Origin: Gammaproteobacteria bacterium
GTDB lineage: Bacteria > Pseudomonadota > Gammaproteobacteria > Steroidobacterales > Steroidobacteraceae
Assembly (NCBI GenBank): GCA_947455595.1
Contig: CANGOP010000007.1
Span: 1-64,000, forward strand
Direction: 5' to 3'
Length of the DNA stretch: 64,000 nt
Shown here: positions 9,002-17,442 of the stretch, in pieces
Layout of the letters: each line of letters opens with the position of its first letter
Numbering within the stretch: the first letter of the stretch is position 1
Notes under the pieces: model-generated
The model's database searches: none
Seen by the model: only the letters and a program-made list of their open reading frames with translations
What the model was told of the DNA's origin: nothing
Translations under genes and position numbers: made by a program

Positions 9002-9286
9002 GTAGTGCGCAACTCCGTCTAGGACAGGTAAATAGTACGAGAAAAATAGATAAATGCGGCATTGCGGCAGAAAAAATGTAGTGACTTTTGTAGCGCTCTA
9101 AAAGAGAATAAAAACAGACGACTAGCGACTATGGACAGGGCGCGACACGGTTGATTTTTTTATCTTGCGAATGAAATCGATTGAATTGCGAGGAAGGGCG
9201 AGCGCTCGGCTTGCGTCGGTCGGTGGCCGCAGGGATGATGCGCCGGCGCCGTACCGGCGGATGCGCGGATGGAGCGGTGAAATCTG
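9002..9286. other. AT-rich divergent intergenic region between pckG and the DinG-type helicase
   Basis: 285 bases without a convincing gene. The part from about 9030 to 9180 is clearly more AT-rich than its surroundings, with A and T tracts, and must hold the leftward pckG promoter and probably the rightward helicase promoter. I could not assign -35/-10 pairs with confidence. A short palindrome CTCTAAAAGAG lies near 9097. The last 90 bases before the helicase are GC-rich with no clear signal. Confidence 0.4.
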
Positions 9287-11227
9287 ATGTCGGATTGGCG
9301 TTCGCTTCTGCAACCCGACAGCCCGCTGGCCGAAGTCCTTCCCGGCTACCAGCCCCGCGCCGAGCAGCAAGTCATGGCCGAGGCGGTCGCGCAGGCGATC
9401 GACGAGCGCTCACACCTGGTGGTGGAAGCGGGTACGGGGACCGGTAAAACCTTTGCCTACCTCATTCCTGTTCTCTTAAGCGGGGTGAAGGTCTTGGTGT
9501 CGACCGGCACCCGTAATCTCCAGGACCAGTTGTTCCATCGCGACTTGCCGTTGCTGTGTGGCTTGGTGGGGCGGCCGGTGCGGATCGCGTTGCTCAAGGG
9601 GCGGTCTAACTATCTGTGCCGGCATCGCCTGTCACTGGAGGTGGCAGCACCGCCGTTACCCGGATTTGAACGATCGCGCCAGCGAGCGCTCGGGCGCATT
9701 GTGCGCTGGTCAGAAACCACCGAGTCGGGTGACATTGCTGAGGTCGACTCCGTGGCTGACAACGATCCGATCTGGCAGTCCGTGACGTCTACACGTGAAA
9801 ACTGCCTTGGGCAGGACTGTCCGGAATTTCGGCGCTGCCACGTGTTGTTGGCGCGGCGGGAGGCGCAAGCGGCGGATGTCGTGGTGGTGAATCATCACCT
9901 GCTGCTGGCTGACATGGCACTCCGCGAGGAGGGCTTTGGGGAACTGCTGCCGGGCGCGCAGGCGGTCATCCTCGATGAGGCCCATCAGTTTCCGGACGTT
10001 GCGGCCCAATTCTTTGGGACCCGTTTCGGTTCGCGCGTCGTCCTCTCCCTCGTGCGGGATGCGGAACTCGAGTTCACGAGGGCCGGCTTGCTGGATGCGT
10101 CGGGGCGGAGCCAGTTGGCGGAGCTCGAGTCAGCTGTCGGGGCGATCAGTCTTACGCTCACGGGGCTCGGTGACCGCATCGAATGGAGCCGGTTGCCGGA
10201 TGCTGCGTTGGAGGCGACTGAAGAGTTGGCTATTGCCTTAGAAAATGTGGCTGCTCGATACGATGACCCGTCTATCGAGGAAGCCGCGGTGCGGCAGTGC
10301 GGGCGGCGGGCCGTCGAGGCGGCGGCTCGGCTGCGGACGCTGTTGGCCTATGACGAATCCCTGGGCCTGCAGTGGGTGGATAACGCCGCCCGGTATTTTT
10401 CGTTCGAATTTACGCCGTTCGAGGTGGCTGATCGTCTCAAGGCCCAGACGCAAGAACGGCCATGTGCGTGGGTGCATACCTCTGCGACGCTGGCGATTGG
10501 TCAGCAGTTCGGCCACTACATCCAACGAGTCGGTGCCGATTCGGCCCGCACCTTGCAGATCGCCAGCCCCTTTGACTATTCGACGCAGTCGAGACTCTAT
10601 CTGCCTCCTAATATGCCGGATCCGTCGGACCGCGGTTTCACCCGCGCCCTGATTGACGCGGCGTTGCCGTTGCTGCGCGCGGCCGGTGGGCGAGCGTTCC
10701 TGCTCTTTACCAGTCACCGCGCGTTAGGCGAAGCGGCGCAGCTCCTGCGCGAGGCCATGGATGGGGACGACCCGTTCCCTCTGCTCATCCAGGGCGACAT
10801 GCCGCGCGACACGCTGGTCAAACGCTTCCGTGAGATCGGCCACGCGGTCCTGCTCGGGACGTCGAGCTTTTGGGAGGGTGTCGACGTTCGCGGTCCGGCA
10901 TTGTCGATTGTGGTGATCGATAAGCTGCCGTTTGCATCGCCGGATGACCCGCTCCTGAAGGCGCGACTGGAGGGACTACGGCGTACAGGCCGCAATGGTT
11001 TTGCCGAACATCAGATCCCACAAGCCGTATTGACGCTCAAACAGGGCGTCGGACGTCTGATCCGCGACCCGGCAGACTTTGGTGTTGTCATGATCGGTGA
11101 TCCGCGGCTGCGCTCACGCAGTTACGGGCGGAGTTTTCTGGCGAGCCTGCCGCCGATGCCTGTCACGACTCAGGTCGACGAGGCGGTCGCTTTTCTCAGG
11201 CATCATCTAGCCGGGTTGAACGAATGA
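9287..11227 (+). CDS. DinG/YoaA-family iron-sulfur DNA helicase (XPD-like)
   Basis: 646 aa superfamily 2 helicase. Walker A is EAGTGTGKT at about residues 48-56 and the DEAH box is ILDEAHQFPD near 230. The 4Fe-4S domain cysteines are at about 111 (NYLCRHRL), 173, 178 and 184 (NCLGQDCPEFRRC). C-terminal helicase motifs include FLLFTSHRAL, LLGTSSFWEGVDV and QGVGRLIRDPADFGVV. The length and the short N-terminal region match YoaA more than the 716-aa E. coli DinG. It unwinds DNA 5' to 3' and acts in repair of stalled replication forks. It overlaps tsaB by 4 bases (ATGA), as yoaA and tsaB (yeaZ) are also neighbours in enterobacteria, which supports the YoaA assignment. Confidence 0.93.
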   Translation: MSDWRSLLQPDSPLAEVLPGYQPRAEQQVMAEAVAQAIDERSHLVVEAGTGTGKTFAYLIPVLLSGVKVLVSTGTRNLQDQLFHRDLPLLCGLVGRPVRIALLKGRSNYLCRHRLSLEVAAPPLPGFERSRQRALGRIVRWSETTESGDIAEVDSVADNDPIWQSVTSTRENCLGQDCPEFRRCHVLLARREAQAADVVVVNHHLLLADMALREEGFGELLPGAQAVILDEAHQFPDVAAQFFGTRFGSRVVLSLVRDAELEFTRAGLLDASGRSQLAELESAVGAISLTLTGLGDRIEWSRLPDAALEATEELAIALENVAARYDDPSIEEAAVRQCGRRAVEAAARLRTLLAYDESLGLQWVDNAARYFSFEFTPFEVADRLKAQTQERPCAWVHTSATLAIGQQFGHYIQRVGADSARTLQIASPFDYSTQSRLYLPPNMPDPSDRGFTRALIDAALPLLRAAGGRAFLLFTSHRALGEAAQLLREAMDGDDPFPLLIQGDMPRDTLVKRFREIGHAVLLGTSSFWEGVDVRGPALSIVVIDKLPFASPDDPLLKARLEGLRRTGRNGFAEHQIPQAVLTLKQGVGRLIRDPADFGVVMIGDPRLRSRSYGRSFLASLPPMPVTTQVDEAVAFLRHHLAGLNE

Positions 11228-11931
11228 GTCTCGGTATGCGCCTTCTGATCCTCGATACCGCCACGGAAGCCTTGAGTGTCGCCCTCTATGACGGAGAGGT
11301 GATCGTGGCACACCGCTTTGAAGTCATCGGACGAGGTCACGCTGAGCGCCTGCTGCCGGTGGTCCGGGAACTGCTTGACGACGCCCAATGGTCGATGCGT
11401 TCGCTGGAGGCCATCGGCGTGGGACGAGGACCTGGGGCTTTCACCGGCGTGAGGATCGGGGTGAGCGTGGCGCAAGGACTCGGCTTTGGTTTGGGTGTGC
11501 CCGTGCTGGGTCTTTCCGACCTACACGCCGTGGCGCTCGGGGCCGTCTTTCGTGCTGGACAGTTGGGGGTACAGGCGCAGTCAGTGGTCGTGGCTCTCGA
11601 CGCCCGGATGGGGGAGGTCTATGCGGCATTGTGTGACGTGACCCCAGAGCGCGTGGTGTTACGGTGGGAGGCCTTGTGTGCGCCGGCAGAGTTGCCGGGG
11701 CGGGTCGGTCCGCGCGGGGCAGTGCTGTTGGCCGGCCATGGTTTTGCCGCCTACCCTGCGTTGGCGGGTGCGTTCTCGACGGTGGTTGCCTGCTATCCGG
11801 ACGAGTTACCGAACGCTCGTTTTATGGCGCCCATCGCCGCAGAGCAATGGAGAGCCGGGTTAGCCCGCCCGGCCGAGGAATTAGAGCCCGTCTATTTGCG
11901 AGATGACGTGGCAAACCGATCGGCGCCGTGA
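11224..11931 (+). CDS. tsaB: tRNA threonylcarbamoyladenosine biosynthesis protein TsaB
   Basis: 235 aa from the ATG overlapping the helicase stop; an internal ATG at 11236 (MRLLILDTATEALSVAL) is an equally plausible start. Signatures are LLILDTATE, the HAERLLPVVRELL helix, the conserved VGRGPGAFTGVRIGVSVAQG loop and VVALDARMGEVYAA. TsaB is an inactive ASKHA-fold paralogue of TsaD and, with TsaD and TsaE, makes t6A37 in ANN-decoding tRNAs. The gene closes the helicase-tsaB unit; phoB begins 101 bases later behind a Pho box. Assignment is firm. Confidence 0.94.
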   Translation: MSLGMRLLILDTATEALSVALYDGEVIVAHRFEVIGRGHAERLLPVVRELLDDAQWSMRSLEAIGVGRGPGAFTGVRIGVSVAQGLGFGLGVPVLGLSDLHAVALGAVFRAGQLGVQAQSVVVALDARMGEVYAALCDVTPERVVLRWEALCAPAELPGRVGPRGAVLLAGHGFAAYPALAGAFSTVVACYPDELPNARFMAPIAAEQWRAGLARPAEELEPVYLRDDVANRSAP

Positions 11932-11968
11932 AGTTCATAAAAATGTAATATGACGTGACGCCGATTCT

Positions 11969-12004
11969 TCGTCACCAGAATGTCATAAAGGTCCGATCTA
12001 ATAC
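11969..12004 (+). promoter_or_regulatory. Candidate Pho box and -10 for phoBR
   Basis: Two 7-base half-sites, TCGTCAC (11969-11975) and ATGTCAT (11980-11986), are separated by 4 bases, giving the 11-base period of PhoB sites (consensus CTGTCAT). A -10-like TAATAC lies at 11999-12004, 12 bases after the box, as in PhoB-activated promoters where the box replaces the -35. It implies autoregulation of phoBR. Confidence 0.65.
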
Positions 12005-12032
12005 CGGCAACTGCAGGATCAGAGTGTGACAA

Positions 12033-12728
12033 ATGACTGGTCGTCGAATCCTGATCGTTGAGGACGAAAAGCCGATCCGCGATATGATCGCGTTCGGTCT
12101 GCGTCGCGCCGGCTTTGAGGTCGTCGAGGCGGAAGATACTCGATCAGCCCGGACGGCTATGGCTGACGCCCGCCCGGACTTGGTTTTGGTCGACTGGATG
12201 TTGCCCGATGCAAGCGGTTTGGAACTCACTCGAGCCATCAAGAAAGACAAGGACACGAAAGAGGTCCCAGTCATCATGCTCACGGCGCGTGCCGAGGAGC
12301 AGGACAAGGTCGCAGGGCTTGAGGGTGGGGCTGACGATTACGTCACCAAACCGTTCTCTCCGCGGGAGTTATTGGCGCGTATCAACGCGGTCATGCGTCG
12401 CTCCTCGCCGGCAACGTCGGACGAAATCATCGAGGCAGGGCAGTTGCGTCTCGACGCGGCGGGACATCGTGTCCTCTGCGGAGAGGCGACCGTTGCGCTC
12501 GGTCCGACTGAATATCGCCTCATGGCCTTTTTTATTACGCACGCTGAGCGGGTGTATACGCGCAGTCAGTTATTGGACCGCGTTTGGGGTGGCAACGTGT
12601 ACGTGGAAGAGCGCACCGTTGACGTCCATATCCGGCGCTTGCGCAAAGCGTTGGAGGCTTTCAGCTGTGACGGTTACGTTCAGACCGTTCGGGGAGCGGG
12701 TTATCGCTTCTCGACTCGTGAGGTCTGA
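12033..12728 (+). CDS. phoB: Phosphate regulon response regulator PhoB
   Basis: 231 aa. The receiver domain (residues 1-120) has the acidic pocket VEDEKP (E10, D11), the phosphoacceptor D54 in [11 protein letters not shown] (the same number and context as E. coli PhoB), the switch threonine in [10 protein letters not shown] and the lysine of [10 protein letters not shown]. Residues about 135-230 form an OmpR-type winged helix with [42 protein letters not shown] and VRGAGYRF. When phosphorylated by PhoR it binds Pho boxes. Its position ahead of phoR and next to pst genes makes PhoB, not another OmpR paralogue, the right name. A Pho box precedes it. Confidence 0.97.
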   Translation: MTGRRILIVEDEKPIRDMIAFGLRRAGFEVVEAEDTRSARTAMADARPDLVLVDWMLPDASGLELTRAIKKDKDTKEVPVIMLTARAEEQDKVAGLEGGADDYVTKPFSPRELLARINAVMRRSSPATSDEIIEAGQLRLDAAGHRVLCGEATVALGPTEYRLMAFFITHAERVYTRSQLLDRVWGGNVYVEERTVDVHIRRLRKALEAFSCDGYVQTVRGAGYRFSTREV

Positions 12729-12746
12729 CGCCCACGGTATCCGGCA

Positions 12747-14042
12747 GTGATCTCTGCGATTTGGAAGGTCGCAGTGCCTCGCTTGCTGCTCGTGTTGGGG
12801 CTGGCGGCGGTCGTCGGTCTGATCACCGGGCAAATGCTCGCCTGTGTCTTGCTCGCCTTAGGTGGCGCGCTTGCCCTCAATTACTACCGCTTGTATCTGC
12901 TCGAGCGGTGGCTGCGGCATCGCCGCAATCTGGACCCGCCCAATCTCTCCGGTCCCTGGGGCGATGTGGTCGCGCTCGTCGTTCGCATCTATCGGCGCAA
13001 AAAGTTTCACAAGAAGCGGATGTTGGAGGTGGTGCGCGAATTCCGCCAACTCACCTCGGCACTGCCTGATGGCATCGTCGTTCTCGGACGTGACCGAGAG
13101 ATTCAGTGGTTTAACCCGAAGGCTGCCCGCATGCTCGGTTTGCAGCGCAAGGTCGATTTCGGGCATCGCATCGATAATCTGGTACGCAATCCGGAATTCC
13201 AGAGCTATCTGGACCGAGGCGACTTCGCGCTTCCCGTGGTGGTGCGAAAGTTGACCGGTCAGGACATACACCTGTCGTTGCAAATGGTGGATTACGGCGA
13301 GGGCCAGAAGCTCCTCGTGGTGCGCGATGTCAGTCGAGAGATCTTGATCGAAGCGATGCGCAAAGATTTTGTTGCGAACGCGTCACACGAGCTGCGCTCG
13401 CCGCTCACCGTGATTGCCGGATACGTCGATACCCTCGCCGATGACCCGATCATCGATGCCGACATTCGCCATGCTCTTGAGGAAATGCGGCGACAGTCCG
13501 CCCGGATGCAGGCGGTGGTGGATGATCTGATCGAGCTTTCCCGCTTGGAGTCGAACGATAGCGAGGCGCCGTTCATCTTTGTGGATGTGCCGGGCCTGCT
13601 GGCGCTCATGCGACGAGATGTCATTGCGCGTCCTGATCGGACCTGTGAATTTCAGTTCGAGAGCGAGTCGGTGAGTGGGATGCTCGGCGCCGAATCTGAA
13701 TTGCACTCTGTTTTCTCCAACTTGATCGGCAATGCGATCAAGTACACGCCGGCGGGTGGGCGAGTCGTTGCGCGGTGGTGGACGGATGCGCATGGCGGTC
13801 ACTTTTCGGTGACGGATACGGGTGTGGGCATTGCACCAGAGCATTTACCCCGCCTGACCGAACGGTTTTATCGGGTGGATCCCGGTCGCTCGCGCGCGTC
13901 GGGCGGGTCAGGATTGGGTCTCGCGATCGTCAAGCACGCGCTGCAGCGCCACGGCGGGTCGATGGACATCGTCAGTGAAGAGGGTAAAGGCAGCACCTTT
14001 ACCTGTCATTTTCCCGACGCGCGCATCGCAACTCGCGACTGA
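12747..14042 (+). CDS. phoR: Phosphate regulon sensor histidine kinase PhoR
   Basis: 431 aa from GTG, 18 bases after phoB. Two hydrophobic segments at residues about 10-50 anchor it in the membrane with almost no periplasmic domain, as in E. coli PhoR. A PAS domain follows (about 95-195, including DGIVVLGRDREIQWFNPKAA). The HisKA motif NASHELRSPLTVI has the autophosphorylated His214, and the ATPase domain shows NLIGNAIKYTPAGG (N box), DTGVGIAPEHL (G1) and SGGSGLGLAIVKH (G2). PhoR phosphorylates PhoB at low phosphate and is held inactive by PstSCAB and PhoU when phosphate is plentiful; all partners are in this window. Confidence 0.96.
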   Translation: MISAIWKVAVPRLLLVLGLAAVVGLITGQMLACVLLALGGALALNYYRLYLLERWLRHRRNLDPPNLSGPWGDVVALVVRIYRRKKFHKKRMLEVVREFRQLTSALPDGIVVLGRDREIQWFNPKAARMLGLQRKVDFGHRIDNLVRNPEFQSYLDRGDFALPVVVRKLTGQDIHLSLQMVDYGEGQKLLVVRDVSREILIEAMRKDFVANASHELRSPLTVIAGYVDTLADDPIIDADIRHALEEMRRQSARMQAVVDDLIELSRLESNDSEAPFIFVDVPGLLALMRRDVIARPDRTCEFQFESESVSGMLGAESELHSVFSNLIGNAIKYTPAGGRVVARWWTDAHGGHFSVTDTGVGIAPEHLPRLTERFYRVDPGRSRASGGSGLGLAIVKHALQRHGGSMDIVSEEGKGSTFTCHFPDARIATRD

Positions 14043-14059
14043 CTACGACGTTAAGAAAA

Positions 14060-14107
14060 CTGACTTAAATACGTCATCTGTTCGTCAACGCCACTCGGCA
14101 GCATAGG
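14060..14107 (+). promoter_or_regulatory. Candidate Pho box with three tandem half-sites before the plcP-like gene
   Basis: ACGTCAT (14071-14077) and TCGTCAA (14082-14088) share a GTCA core with an 11-base period, and a weaker third half-site CTGACTT lies exactly 11 bases upstream (14060-14066). A poor -10 (CATAGG, 14102-14107) follows. This would place the lipid-remodelling pair under PhoB. Confidence 0.6.
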
Positions 14108-14137
14108 CCATCCAGGCTGCCTTAAGAGGGCGGAACT

Positions 14138-14962
14138 ATGCGGGCGAAGTCTCCGACCAGTCGTGTTCGTACAGTCTTTGTTTCAGACGTTCATTTAGGG
14201 TTCCGAGGCTGTCAGGCCTCTTTGTTACTCGACTTTCTGCGTCAAGTGGATACGGAACGGTTGGTCTTAGTCGGCGATATCGTCGACCTGTGGAGCCTGC
14301 GGCGTAGTTTTTACTGGCCAAGCCTACACCAAGAAGTTTTGCGTGAGATTTTGCGCATCGCGCGCTCAGGCACGGAAGTCATTTACGTTCCCGGCAACCA
14401 CGATGAGGGATTCCGTGAGTTGTGCGGCGGGCAGCTGGAAGGCATCGATATCCGTCGCGATTTCATTCATGAAACCGCGAATGGAGAACGGTATTTGGTT
14501 GTGCACGGTGACGAGTTCGACGGGAATGTGAAGTTCGCCGGTTGGCTGAAGTGGATCGGGGAACACCTTTACGACTTCATCTTGTGGATGAGTCGTAGCG
14601 TCCAAGATATCCGCCACCGCTTCGGATACGGCTACTGGTCGTTGTCGAACTGGATCAAGGATCAGGTCCCAGACGCCCGCCGATACATCAGTCGCTTCGA
14701 ACACGCAGCCGCATCGGCAGCGCTTCGACTGGGCCTAGACGGTGTGATCTGTGGCCATATCCACCACCCGGGTATCCGCAACGTTGATGGCGTGCGCTAC
14801 TGCAATGATGGTGATTGGGTCGAGAACTGCTCGATGCTGTACGAGGATCAATCCGGTCGCCTCCATGTCGGCTTTCATCACGCCGCCGCGGATGGCGCGA
14901 TGGTGCCAGTATTGTCGAACGGTGAGCCGGTTCCGGCCGTTCGGTACGAAGAAGCCGCCTGA
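14138..14962 (+). CDS. plcP: PlcP-like metallophosphoesterase (phosphate-starvation phospholipase C)
   Basis: 274 aa calcineurin-like phosphoesterase. Metal ligands are in order: DVH at 17-19 (FVSDVHLG), GDIVD at 46-50, GNHDE at 86-90, HGDEFD, and GHIHH at 206-210. The family is usually annotated as UDP-2,3-diacylglucosamine diphosphatase (LpxH-like), but the WSLRRSFYWP segment, the long FGYGYWSLSNWIKD region and the adjacent GT4 gene are the pattern of PlcP, which in Sinorhizobium and marine bacteria cleaves phospholipids to diacylglycerol when phosphate is scarce. It lies between phoR and pstS, behind a Pho box, and 5 bases before its partner. The PlcP role is inferred from context; LpxH activity is the main alternative. 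Confidence 0.78.
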   Translation: MRAKSPTSRVRTVFVSDVHLGFRGCQASLLLDFLRQVDTERLVLVGDIVDLWSLRRSFYWPSLHQEVLREILRIARSGTEVIYVPGNHDEGFRELCGGQLEGIDIRRDFIHETANGERYLVVHGDEFDGNVKFAGWLKWIGEHLYDFILWMSRSVQDIRHRFGYGYWSLSNWIKDQVPDARRYISRFEHAAASAALRLGLDGVICGHIHHPGIRNVDGVRYCNDGDWVENCSMLYEDQSGRLHVGFHHAAADGAMVPVLSNGEPVPAVRYEEAA

Positions 14963-14967
14963 TCGCT

Positions 14968-16047
14968 ATGCGCATCGCAATCGTCACAGATGCTTGGCTG
15001 CCGCAAACCAACGGTGTGGTGACGACGCTTCAGAATACGGCCTTGAACCTGCGAAAATTCGGTCACGAGGTCGAGATGATTACGCCCGAGGGGCTGAGGA
15101 CGGTTCCGTGTCCGACCTACCCTGAGATTCGTCTGGCAGTGTTTCCTCGATCAGTGGTCAATCGTCGCATCGATGCCTTTAACCCCGATGCACTGCATAT
15201 CGCGACGGAAGGTCCGCTCGGCAATGCAGCGCGAGCCTATGCCATATCACGGGGACGGTCCTTTACGAGTTCGTATCACACCCAATTTCCCGAATACATC
15301 AGCGCACGGTTTCCGATTCCCGCTGGGGTCGTCTACACGTATCTGCGGTGTTTTCACTCTCGAGCAACCCATGTGCTGGTCGGAACGGAAGAAATGCGGC
15401 GCGACTTACGGCTGCGCGGATTTCGTCGAGTGGTCCCCTGGACGCGTGGCGTGGATACCGATCGGTTCGCGCCGTCAGCGCGGCTGCGGGGAGGCAACCG
15501 ACCGACGCTTCTGTATGTCGGCCGGGTGGCGATTGAGAAAGGCGTGGAGGACTTCTGCCGAGTCGACATGGACGCGCGCAAAGTCGTCGTCGGGGATGGG
15601 CCTCAATTGGCGGGCTTGCGCGCCCGTTATCCAGAGGTGGAATTCTTAGGCTTCCGCTATGGGGATGCGTTGGTGGCGGCGTATCAGGAGGCCGACTGTT
15701 TCGTCTTCCCGAGCCGAACCGATACCTTCGGATTAGTGATGTTGGAGGCGATGGCCTGTGGCCTTCCCGTCGCGGCCTACCCGGTGACCGGGCCCATCGA
15801 TGTGGTCCGGCACGGCACGACCGGTTGGCTTTCCCACGATCTGCGCGAGAGTATTGTCGGTGCGTTGGCGATGGATCCCGCGGACTGCCGAGCGCAGGCT
15901 TTGGAGTTCAGTTGGGAGGCATCGGCACGCCAATTCGAATCCCATTTGGTGCCTTTTAGGACCTTGACCGCGCGTCGGGCCGCCAAGCGGCGAGCGACGA
16001 ATCAAGGGGCGTCCGCGACGTCTCAAGTTCGCCCTAGAAACTTCTAA
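14968..16047 (+). CDS. GT4-family glycosyltransferase, Agt-like (glycolipid synthesis)
   Basis: 359 aa. The N-terminus RIAIVTDAWLPQTNGVV and TLQNTALNLRKFGHEV are typical of GT-B retaining enzymes that glycosylate lipids; further marks are PCPTYPEIRLAVFP, HIATEGPLGNAAR, SSYHTQFPEY, WTRGVDTDRF, LLYVGRVAIEKGVEDF and the donor-binding D-x7-E in RTDTFGLVMLEAMACGLPVA. Paired with PlcP, Agt adds sugar to diacylglycerol, making phosphorus-free glycolipids that replace phospholipids. Only 5 bases separate it from the plcP-like gene, so the two form one unit. The last 30 residues are basic and Arg/Ala-rich. The sugar and product cannot be read from sequence; general mannosyl or glucosyl transfer is the alternative. 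Confidence 0.8.
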   Translation: MRIAIVTDAWLPQTNGVVTTLQNTALNLRKFGHEVEMITPEGLRTVPCPTYPEIRLAVFPRSVVNRRIDAFNPDALHIATEGPLGNAARAYAISRGRSFTSSYHTQFPEYISARFPIPAGVVYTYLRCFHSRATHVLVGTEEMRRDLRLRGFRRVVPWTRGVDTDRFAPSARLRGGNRPTLLYVGRVAIEKGVEDFCRVDMDARKVVVGDGPQLAGLRARYPEVEFLGFRYGDALVAAYQEADCFVFPSRTDTFGLVMLEAMACGLPVAAYPVTGPIDVVRHGTTGWLSHDLRESIVGALAMDPADCRAQALEFSWEASARQFESHLVPFRTLTARRAAKRRATNQGASATSQVRPRNF

Positions 16048-16095
16048 ATATTTGATAAAAAAGAATAATCCGACTTTTAATATTCCGATCGCAGT

Positions 16096-16129
16096 TTGAA
16101 AGATAACTGTAACAAAAGGGTTTCATACT
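16096..16129 (+). promoter_or_regulatory. Candidate Pho box and -10 for pstS
   Basis: CTGTAAC (16107-16113) matches the PhoB half-site consensus well; the partner 11 bases upstream, TTGAAAG (16096-16102), is weak. CATACT at 16124-16129 is a fair -10 ten bases after the box. The whole gap from 16048 is AT-rich, unlike the neighbouring genes. Confidence 0.5.
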
Positions 16130-16189
16130 GTCCGTAACCGGGCCGGCGCGATAGCGTGACCGGACTTCAACCCGACATTGGAGATAAAC

Positions 16190-17239
16190 GTGCTCAAGCG
16201 CTCACTTTCGTTCCTCGCGATTGCCGGTCTGTCGGTCGCAGGCCTCGCTCAGGCTGACGGCGGCCGTGATTATGTCGCCCTCGTCGGCTCTTCGACGGTG
16301 TTTCCGTTTGCGTCGGCGGTGGCCGAGCATTTCGGCAAGGCCAACCCGAAGTTCAAGACGCCAAAGGTGGAAAGCACCGGTACCGGCGGTGGCATCAAGC
16401 TGTTCTGCGGTGGCGTTGGCGTCCAGTACCCTGACATCGCGAATGCGTCGCGTCGCATCAAGGCGACTGAACTCGACACCTGCGCGTCCAATGGCGTGAA
16501 GGATGTTGTTGAGGTCAAGGTGGGCTACGACGGCATCACAATCGCGACGAAGAAGGGCGCTCCGGCCTTCAAACTGACCCGCAAGGACTTGTACCTGGCG
16601 CTCGCCAAGCAGGTTCCGGACCCGAAGGATCCCAACACGCTGATCGCGAATCCGTACAAGACTTGGGCCCAAGTGAACAAGACGCTGCCGGATATGCCGA
16701 TCCAGATGTTCGGCCCGGCACCGAACCACGGCACCCGTGACGCGTTCGCGGAACTCGTTCTGACGAACGGTTGTGAGTCGTATCCGTGGATCAAGGCGCT
16801 GAAGGAAGTCGACGACAAGCGCTTCGCCAAGGTCTGCACGCAGATCCGCGAAGACGGCGCCTGGACCGACGTTTCGGAAGACTACGCGTTGGTCCTCGGT
16901 AAGCTGCAGTCGAACCCGAACGCCGTTGCCGTCTTCACCTTCTCCTACCTGGATCAGAACGGCGACAAGATTTCGGCAGCGACCGTCGAAGGCAAGACCC
17001 CGACGTTTGCGTCGATTGCCGATGGCAGCTACCCGATTTCGCGTCCGCTCTTCATCTACGTGAAGAAGGCCCACGTCGGTGTGATCCCGGGTATCAAGGA
17101 GTTTGTTGCTGAGTTCTTGAGCGACAAGGCGATGGGTGCCGACGGCTACTTGGCCGATCGCGGACTGATCACCATGAAGCCGTCAGAATTGGCGAAGTCC
17201 CGCAAGGATTCGGCGGATCTGCGCTCGGTCAAGCTCTGA
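16190..17239 (+). CDS. pstS: Periplasmic phosphate-binding protein PstS
   Basis: 349 aa from GTG at 16190, six bases after a GGAG ribosome binding site; an in-frame TTG at 16178 overlaps that site and is rejected. A Sec signal peptide (LKRSLSFLAIAGLSVAG) ends at a likely AQA cleavage site. The phosphate-binding loops are VGSSTVFPFASAVAEHF and ESTGTGGGIKLFC, then GTRDAFAELV. This belongs to the PstS subgroup with RVGYDGIT-type and two-cysteine segments (CGGV, CASN), common in proteobacteria outside enterics. It delivers phosphate to PstCAB. It is followed by a strong terminator, so it forms its own highly expressed unit, separated from pstCAB by phoU, dsbB and dapE. Confidence 0.95.
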   Translation: MLKRSLSFLAIAGLSVAGLAQADGGRDYVALVGSSTVFPFASAVAEHFGKANPKFKTPKVESTGTGGGIKLFCGGVGVQYPDIANASRRIKATELDTCASNGVKDVVEVKVGYDGITIATKKGAPAFKLTRKDLYLALAKQVPDPKDPNTLIANPYKTWAQVNKTLPDMPIQMFGPAPNHGTRDAFAELVLTNGCESYPWIKALKEVDDKRFAKVCTQIREDGAWTDVSEDYALVLGKLQSNPNAVAVFTFSYLDQNGDKISAATVEGKTPTFASIADGSYPISRPLFIYVKKAHVGVIPGIKEFVAEFLSDKAMGADGYLADRGLITMKPSELAKSRKDSADLRSVKL

Positions 17240-17264
17240 TTCGAGTCTCCGTCTGAGGATGATG

Positions 17265-17303
17265 ACGCCGGGGTGGCTCGTAGGGCTTCCCCGGCGTTTT
17301 TTT
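17265..17303 (+). terminator. Rho-independent terminator after pstS
   Basis: A perfect 9-base stem ACGCCGGGG (17265-17273) / CCCCGGCGT (17289-17297) is followed by a run of seven T. It lies 26 bases after the pstS stop and should end most transcripts before phoU. Confidence 0.92.
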
Positions 17304-17391
17304 GATCAATGCGCGCCTGTCAGGTTTATCAGCATGGGTTGGGTGTGACGTCTGCACGGGTGTTCGCCCGCGAGCGGAGTAGACTGATTTA

Positions 17392-17421
17392 TTGAACCTG
17401 GGCATTGCCCGGTACTATGCT
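17392..17421 (+). promoter_or_regulatory. Candidate sigma-70 promoter for phoU-dsbB
   Basis: TTGAAC (17392-17397) and TATGCT (17416-17421) are spaced by 18 bases, downstream of the pstS terminator and 22 bases before the phoU ATG. No Pho-box half-sites were seen here, which suggests phoU is not under PhoB control. The rest of 17304-17391 shows nothing recognisable. Confidence 0.5.
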
Positions 17422-17442
17422 TGGGATTACTGGAGGATCGTC

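Noticed and set aside
9002..9286. Small RNA or tRNA in the AT-rich gap before the DinG-type helicase
   Set aside because: No cloverleaf, strong hairpin with T-run or conserved small RNA sequence could be seen; most likely just promoters.
14138..14962. Naming this gene lpxH
   Set aside because: Motifs alone allow it, but the glycosyltransferase partner, Pho box and location between phoR and pstS favour PlcP. LpxH is kept as an alternative.
16202..17074. 290-codon minus-strand frame across pstS
   Set aside because: Shadow of pstS; Arg/Asp/His-rich composition without motifs or ribosome binding site.
17392..17442. phoU starting at TTG 17392
   Set aside because: That TTG is part of the likely -35, and the ATG at 17443 has GGAGG at proper spacing and aligns with PhoU starts.
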